Position numbers and translations under genes: made by a program. Below are positions 58,883-64,000 of a stretch of DNA of 64,000 nt, one piece after another; the first letter of the stretch is position 1; each line of letters begins with the position of its first letter. The notes under the pieces were generated by a model. The model worked only from the letters and a program-made list of their open reading frames with translations. It did no database searches and had not been told where the DNA came from. This stretch comes from Metellina segmentata (Eukaryota; Arthropoda; Arachnida; Araneae; Tetragnathidae): positions 24,501,235 to 24,565,234 of the forward strand of contig OX375877.1 of the NCBI GenBank assembly GCA_947359465.1, read 5' to 3'.

Positions 58883-59779
58883 GGGGATAGTTGGCATATA
58901 GTTTTTAGTATTAATTTTTCTTTTTATTCACTGACACTTTCAGCTAATATAGCCAATACATCTACAGTGCAACTCATAGACTACAAATTAAAGAAGCAAA
59001 CATCACTTAAAATAGTATAGTTTACTCGTTGAATATTGTTTACGAAAGTTTTCAAGCTATGCCAACTTACTCCTGATGCGGGGCAGATTGGCAATAACGC
59101 CTGGGCATATCCTGTCATATGATGTCATTGTGACTGTGTGTCATCCGGTCATTGTGATGGGATCTAAGCAATAATGTGAGTTAATTAAATTAAAAGAACA
59201 TGGAAATATTAACGCTTCATGTCCTCCAAAAGTAGGGCGATCGTCCACGGATTGGTGGCTTTAATTTTTGAAAAACATCGTTGCGGCTGCACCAGATTGT
59301 GTCCGTGACTTCTGGCCATCTCCAACGTTGGTGGGGTTTCAACATTATGAAAATATAGAATTCATCACCGTCGATGTCCACTATTTTTACATGCCCCACA
59401 ACTTAAATTACTACTTTCCCCACCACGACTTTTGAGACAAGATGGATGTCTCACTCTTCCACCTACGTTTTATAAGCAATTCCAGAACATGAATGCAATC
59501 ATTATTGCTCACTCTATTCAACATATTCATTGAAAACTCTTCAACATATTCTAAGGCTTGATAAAACACCAAAATCTACAATTAAAGAAAAAACACTTGG
59601 CTAAACAAAACACAAATCCGTATGTTTTCTCTCTCTAGAAGCTTCTATCCTACTGAAACTAGAGTGGAGGATGCAACATACACGTGTAAAATAGTAGCGT
59701 TATCAATGCTCTGGTAAAAAATCACTGTGATAAAAAATATAAGGTGGATGCCAACTTACCCCTTAAGCCAACTATCCCC
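58883..59779 (-). mobile_element. DNA transposon derivative with GGGGATAGTTGGC termini
   Basis: GGGGATAGTTGGC begins at 58,883 and recurs inverted at the right end (59,767-59,779). A TA dinucleotide precedes the left end only. An internal copy of the subterminal block ATGCCAACTTACTCC stands at 59,058. A minus-strand frame (59,217-59,399) reads VKIVDIDGDEFYIF, RWRWPEVTDTIWCSRNDVFQ and KLKPPIRGRSPYFW. This resembles the C-terminal tails of pogo/Tigger-like and Jerky-like DDE proteins; the assignment is tentative. Confidence 0.5.
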
Positions 59780-60952
59780 GGTCTCCCATACTTATCACGA
59801 AACTTCAGCTTTCGACATTGTCGACATAACGTCAATGCAATTTGGGTAATGATAATATTTCAAGAAATAATGGCTAAATCCGTTTTCTAACAAATATTAT
59901 GTCATTGTATCTGTCAAAATTAGGTACGTGAGAGGGAGAAATGGCGCATTGGGTGAGATGATGCATCTTTCGGATGTTGCATATGCATTTATCAAAATTT
60001 TCTTTTCTTTATAAGTATTAAATTCTGAAGATTTGGTGGAGTAGGTTATGTCGTTTCTTACTTAAGCTACAACTTTTATCATCTTTTGAAGAAAATTGAA
60101 GAGGTTAAAAGAATGTCCTTCAATAATGTTTTAGAGATTTGTTTCTATTGAGGTATAGATAAAGGTTCTGTTCAGGTATTTATGATATCGACCGTACTGG
60201 TATTTTTCGTAATCAAAAAGTTGAGTGCACCGTGTTACACTACTATTTGATAGAGCTGACACACCCTTTGACAGGGAAAGATGGCGCACTGATCTTTGAT
60301 CCATTTTCAGTAGAAAGATAGGTTGAAGCGTTTATTTACCATTCTAAGATCCAAAAGGCGATATATTTTGCTAAACTTCTGTAGACATATTTTTAACTTA
60401 CTAAATAATTCAATATCTCACTTTATCAAGTCTATTTGATCATGCTACGAGTTTACTCTCCGATGTGTAACGTTAACTAGAGCTATGTTTTCAGAAGAAA
60501 AATATAAAGCGAAATTTTCCGTTTAAATTTCGGAGAAATCGGTATCCGCGAAGCATCACATTATAATGTACTAGAGAAAACCCTTTAAGGATGACAGAAA
60601 TATGGACACTTTTACACGGGTCCGTTGGGACCAAATGGTAAGGCAATCCAATGCTAAGCGTTCACTTGTCTCACAACTTGAGTGTTGGGTGTGAGATGAG
60701 TGTACAATCAAACTCAACTGCCTCATTTTGTTTGTTTATCAAGGTACCTGGAAGGGGAGAGTAAAAAAGGACGTGCTGACAATGTGAATCACTCTGCAGA
60801 AATAGAATTCGGCCTGCTATTACACTTGTATTCTCCAGTTTACAGCAAGTTTGGGTGCTACCAACTTTAGATGTGGTGTCGTCGCCCCAAAACGGTAGCA
60901 TGAAATCAGTAGGAATCGTTCACAAAGAGAAGGCAACCAACAGCTAAGATAA
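59780..60952. other. Interval without recognisable genes
   Basis: GAAATGGCGCATTGGG (59,938) and GAAAGATGGCGCACTG (60,273) are similar direct motifs of unknown origin. No termini or exons supported. Confidence 0.25.
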
Positions 60953-61495
60953 TTACGTTTCTATTATTCCAATAACAAGAATCTATACACTATTTACATC
61001 ATCGCTTTAACTTATTCCCATTCATCAAAGTATGTATATCACAGGCCAACGCGGGGAACAACCTCACCCTTTGCTTCTCCCCAACGGCCTCTGTCGAAGT
61101 TTTTAAAATCACCCAATTTCAAAAGTCAAAGACCAATCAGAGATCATTCTGGAAGAATAACACCTTCAGAGGACGCTTCTATTTTCAGCTGCTCTTCACA
61201 AGTCGTAAAGTGCGGGACACAAGAACAGAAGCTGGTGCCAAAATACAACCAATCAGAACACATTAAGCATTCCGAAATTACGAATTATTGTTTTCTTTTT
61301 CTGGTCGGAGTATTTTACGATGTCACAACCTATTCACACCAGACTTATAACTTAAAAAGAAGACAGTTTGATAATGCAGATAAGCTAAGAACCCACAAAA
61401 ATTCGTATATTCTGAACTCTTGCACATGCGCAGAGTGCTGTGAAGATTATAGTTTTACTCCGAAAAACAGACTGGATTGTATGTGTAAATTATAA
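60953..61495 (+). other. 181-codon stop-free segment, candidate 3' exon
   Basis: No stop occurs from 60,953 to the TAA 61,493-61,495. The text is mixed and protein-like (SPFASPQRPLSKFLKSPNFK, SCSSQVVKCGTQEQKLVPKY) and ends with a cysteine cluster, SCTCAECCEDYSF then RLDCMCKL. There is almost no in-frame ATG, so a coding role would require splicing; TTCTATTTTCAG at 61,177-61,188 is a possible acceptor. AATAAA follows 70 bases after the stop. CCAATCAG occurs twice (near 61,132 and 61,248), so a promoter or LTR reading is an alternative. Confidence 0.3.
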
Positions 61496-61564
61496 ATTTT
61501 GGCTCAATGAAACTTTATATGGTTGTTATTAGAATGATTGTAGAAGAAAATATGTTAGAAACGC

Positions 61565-61570
61565 AATAAA
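61565..61570 (+). terminator. AATAAA polyadenylation signal
   Basis: It lies 70 bases downstream of the stop at 61,493-61,495, a normal position for a last exon. In AT-rich DNA the hexamer is also common by chance. Confidence 0.25.
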
Positions 61571-62165
61571 GGACTAATAATTTAATATAGGTTCATTCAT
61601 TGTATCCAAATTTGAATTATTTATGCATAGTATGAGTTTTCAAAAGAACGCGCCACATGTTATAGAAAAGATGGTGCAATGTCATGTCTTTTTTCAAAAA
61701 AAAAATTTTAATTGTTAATCTAATTTTTAACAACCCCTATTAACATAATTCGATGATAGAATGGTGTACTTTTAAAGTGAAAAAATGTTTCAGGCATATT
61801 ACGTCCTTCATAGGAGCCAATTTTCTTTAAAATGGGCAATCTCTCCTTCACATTTTATATTGTAACATTTCCAATGGTACTTTTTATTTCTGAATTTAAA
61901 ACTGATGCCTTAAGTATTCTGTTGATAGTTATAAACTCTTTATAGATCCGAACAGCTTTACAGCTCTTATATCTTTCCTCTGTGCGACTGAAGTTTTAAC
62001 TTTTATATTCGGATTAGTTGTCAAATTAACCTTTAGACTATGGTTGGTACAGTAGTTGTACCTTGATCGCGCGACAAGAAAGAATTTAGACTATGGCTGG
62101 TACAGCATATGTATTTCCTTGATGGTTTTAAGAATCGCGCCAGTTATATCTATAGCCGTAGTCAA

Positions 62166-62352
62166 AAGGTTAATCTCCAGTTAAGTAATGGTCCTATATC
62201 GACATAGTCATTCGTAAAACTGACCAAATCTTGATGGACGAGAGATCTCTCCTTAATAGAAAAAAATGACCAGATCTTAGTTTCATCATTATAAAAGAAC
62301 TCTACAATATCTTTATGACGAGATATCTCGTCGAAACTACTTGGGGGTTTAA
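62166..62352 (-). mobile_element. Palindromic-unit MITE (copy 7) with exact GACGAGATATCTCGTC
   Basis: The exact palindrome stands at 62,317-62,332, followed by the terminus GAAACTACTTGGGGGT and TTAA (62349-62352). Further units with CTGACCAAATCTTGATGG and ATGACCAGATCTTAG precede it. The left end is near GGTTAATC (62,169-62,176). Confidence 0.6.
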
Positions 62353-63585
62353 GTTTTCGCCAAGCTGTTTCAAACAAACAGGCTAGAAAGCTTGCTAACT
62401 TTATTTAGCAAAAAATATGGTTATAACTTGACATAAATTACACGATTGCAAAGTAACGATGACAGGACAGAATTTTTAGGTACGTAATGACATGAATATG
62501 ATTTCGAATACTTATGTATTGAATAGATAAATATGGTTTTTTAAGACTTCTTTATGCAGTAAATTCATAAAACAGCCTATAGTAAAAACAATTTTCTTTT
62601 ACCTAGAGTATTTCAAAATGCCTCACGAAAGAATAAGTTCTAAATTTTTAAAAAGTCAAATTTGAACAAATAATAATGTAAGAAATGTTTTTCCCATACT
62701 GATTTTGGAACATCGAATGCAGTGAAAACACATATGAGAAATAACGAAATAAAAATACATAAATAACGCGACGCAAGAGAATTTCGTGGTTTTTTCCAAA
62801 TTCTCTATCAAAAAGCTAGTTTCGAAACAAGCCTGGAAAAAACGCTTCACGTCAACCTCAATAGAAATCCCTGAGCACAGAGAATAATCCAAGTAAATAC
62901 TGTGAGGATATTCTAAATCCTGAAAAGAACGAAAACCTCGAAAGAAGAAGTCGTTTTTCGGATAAGCTGCATGCGATCGAATAAAAAAAACAGCCTTTCC
63001 AGACTAATTCTAATATAATAGGTACATTATATTATTTTTTGAAAAGAGAAAACAACATTTAACTTTTTTTTACTGAAATCTGAATGCAAGTCGTATTTTT
63101 CAAAATCACATTCAATTTTAAAATGTCAAAGAATGTTTGCTCCGCATAAAATATTTACATTCACTTTTTCGGTTGTATAAATTCTTGAATATGTGGAATT
63201 TTATGCAATAGAACTATTCACTTTAAATTCATTCAAAATTTATGTACTTTTGAGTGTAGCAGATACATTGTTTTAGTCGAGCTGATCTTATCTAATTTGA
63301 AAAGGTCTATTTTCTTGTGTTTAAATATGCCTTTGAAACTCATTCACTAATAATGAAAAACTATTGTGTGGTGCAATCAATGAACTGTGTTGTTACCTGA
63401 TTTTTAAGACCTAACTTAACACCTAGACCAAGTCAATAAGTCCGAACACCTCCAAACCATATAACACTATATGTGTACAACTATAGAGATGCTCTCTTTT
63501 GCCAGAATAACAGAAGATTATTTGAGGTGGTCTGCTGAGTGTTGCATTTTAGGCAAGATGTAAATTCCTTATGACCCTCAGTGAA
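62353..63585. other. AT-rich interval without gene evidence
   Basis: Chance frames only; no repeat or terminus recognised. Confidence 0.35.
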
Positions 63586-64000
63586 GGATAGACATTAGAT
63601 CACAGGTCTAGAAACGGCAAACTAGCCTACCTCCAAAAAACACTCTGCTATACAGAGTACAATACTAGATCAGGGCTTCGGTAGATATCTCTTTTACCAG
63701 GACATTACAGGCCATAAGACGAATTGGATAGTAGTTCATTTTAAAATTTTGGGAGCGTTGGAACTGGTCTTAGGATTCTGAACTAAGAACAGAAATCTAA
63801 TCTCGTGTCTAGAAACGGATATCTGGCCCACCTCCAAAAAACACTCTGTTATACAAAGAGTCCAATAGTAGATCAGGGCTTCCGTATATATCTATTTTAC
63901 CAGGTCATTACAGGACATAAGACGAAAGCGGATCCTGAACTAAGAATATAAATCTAATCTCAAGTCTAGAAACGACAATCTGGCCCACCTTCAAAAAACA
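63586..64000. repeat. About 201-bp satellite, running off the right edge
   Basis: TCTAGAAACG recurs at 63,607, 63,808 and 63,965. The first spacing is 201 bases; the second unit lacks roughly 45 bases around the TTGGATAGTAG block. Blocks CCACCTCCAAAAAACACTCT and AGATCAGGGCTTC repeat in order. The array continues beyond the window. Confidence 0.85.

Overview
The window is AT-rich eukaryotic nuclear DNA with no bacterial-type operons, no rRNA and no intact tRNA gene. It is most likely from an arachnid and probably an orb-weaving spider. I base that on its mixture of decayed Tc1 (DD34E) and mariner relics with piggyBac-, hAT- and Harbinger-type elements and tRNA-derived SINEs. This is family knowledge plus inference; no species marker was found.

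Almost everything recognisable is a fossil mobile element, and many have readable boundaries. hAT elements with 8-bp target duplications lie at 16.3-16.9, 30.1-30.9, 42.7-43.2 and 47.6-49.4 kb. Tc1/mariner elements with TA junctions lie at 7.4, 17.7-19.3, 22.0, 33.5-34.3, 40.7, 43.7-45.0, 49.7, 51.1 and 55.3-56.7 kb, with smaller scraps elsewhere. TTAA-flanked piggyBac-type elements lie at 9.1, 27.5 and 29.0 kb. A TTA-flanked Harbinger-type element is at 19.6-20.5 kb. SINEs with 10-12 bp target duplications are at 29.5, 39.8 and 41.2 kb. Two putative solo LTRs are at 34.5-35.3 and 46.4-46.7 kb. Several insertions are nested, which gives a relative order of events.

Host coding sequence is scarce. 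The best candidate is a minus-strand terminal exon at 21,255-21,439, with a splice acceptor, 60 clean codons, a stop and a polyadenylation signal downstream. Weaker candidates are stop-free segments at 60,953-61,495 (+), 53,608-54,016 (-) and 10,543-10,884 (-). The 344-codon frame at 1,768-2,802 is better explained as a frameshifted, decayed gene: a hydrophobic leader followed by a 42-bp repeat whose ancestral frame coded an Asp/Asn/Gly/Cys-rich 14-residue unit.

The most unusual non-coding feature is a dispersed family of short TTAA-associated elements. They are built from a roughly 45-bp unit carrying the palindrome GACGAGATATCTCGTC and occur at 1.0, 19.6, 21.8, 34.3, 39.6, 53.2 and 62.2 kb. 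Other structural highlights are a tandemly duplicated hAT right half packed with ATCGAT motifs, two Tc1 copies sharing one internal deletion, a 22-bp satellite that seems to have grown from inside a MITE, a 348-bp pure TG run and a roughly 201-bp satellite at the right edge. Nothing resembles an operon or a multi-gene system; the window reads as intergenic or intronic transposon graveyard with one plausible exon.
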